Positions 28,952 to 28,965 of a DNA stretch of 28,965 bases are shown here, in pieces. Both the position numbers and the translations under genes were made by a program. Below the pieces are notes generated by a model. That model worked only from the letters and a program-made list of their open reading frames with translations, was not told the origin of the DNA and made no database searches. The DNA is from CAZAEB01 sp964484095 (GTDB lineage Bacteria; Patescibacteriota; Microgenomatia; UBA12405; BS750m-G30). Within the stretch, counting starts at the first letter, position 1. Each line of letters starts with the position of its first letter. The stretch is taken from assembly GCA_964484095.1 (NCBI GenBank), contig CAZAEB010000006.1, positions 1-28,965 on the forward strand, read 5' to 3'.

Positions 28952-28965
28952 AGGTGTGCGACAAG

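Noticed and set aside
1..28965. CRISPR array, rRNA genes or prophage
   Set aside because: No regularly spaced direct repeats, rRNA-like sequence or phage structural genes were seen on reading through the window.

Overview
The window looks like a chromosomal segment from a small-genome bacterium of the Candidate Phyla Radiation (Patescibacteria), most likely Microgenomates-like. This is inferred from the AT-rich composition, very tight gene packing, scarce Shine-Dalgarno sites, near-leaderless starts and the gene repertoire; no marker phylogeny could be run. TGA is used as a stop (for example after the methyltransferase at 12489-12491 and the PfkB kinase at 22016-22018), which argues against the recoded Gracilibacteria and Absconditabacteria.

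Bases 1-11,200 are an accessory region. It opens with a probable graspetide (omega-ester/amide RiPP) locus: the C-terminal end of an ATP-grasp ligase, a DUF6624-like protein, and a short precursor whose leader carries a PFAMRF motif. Next come a nucleotidyltransferase, a HAD-Nudix fusion, an aldo/keto reductase, an NAD-dependent epimerase and a PgeF-type multicopper/purine nucleosidase-family protein. From 6,459 to 9,793 there is transposon debris: an IS481/IS3-like transposase tail and an IS30-like transposase head. A cassette bounded by a perfect 30-bp inverted repeat (7004-7033 and 9764-9793) contains two Nudix genes and a zincin protease. A YvcK/CofD-family gene and a frameshifted unknown gene follow.

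Bases 11,200-15,372 are core: an RNA methyltransferase, then dnaN and dnaA on the minus strand. The 264-base dnaN-dnaA gap has a consensus DnaA box, a near-consensus box, an AT-rich stretch and TAG-type trinucleotide repeats, so it is the best replication-origin candidate. The dnaA promoter has a DnaA-box-like site in its spacer.

Bases 15,373-22,959 are one long plus-strand run, apparently transcribed from a near-consensus promoter at 15306-15333. Its first five genes form a metal/Fe-S module: UPF0251 regulator with a Cys-rich tail, NifX-like protein, cation-diffusion transporter fused to a NifX domain, and two MinD-like ATPases with inserted ferredoxin domains. The second ATPase has lost exactly the four cysteines of one cluster. 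YibE/F, a class II aldolase, a PfkB kinase and a membrane-anchored serine D,D-peptidase-like protein follow.

Bases 22,935-27,363 carry two paralogous bifunctional class A penicillin-binding proteins on the minus strand, the first overlapping the peptidase gene tail to tail. The window ends with a membrane protein, tRNA-Ser(GGA) followed by two striking palindromes, and a PlsC-like acyltransferase.
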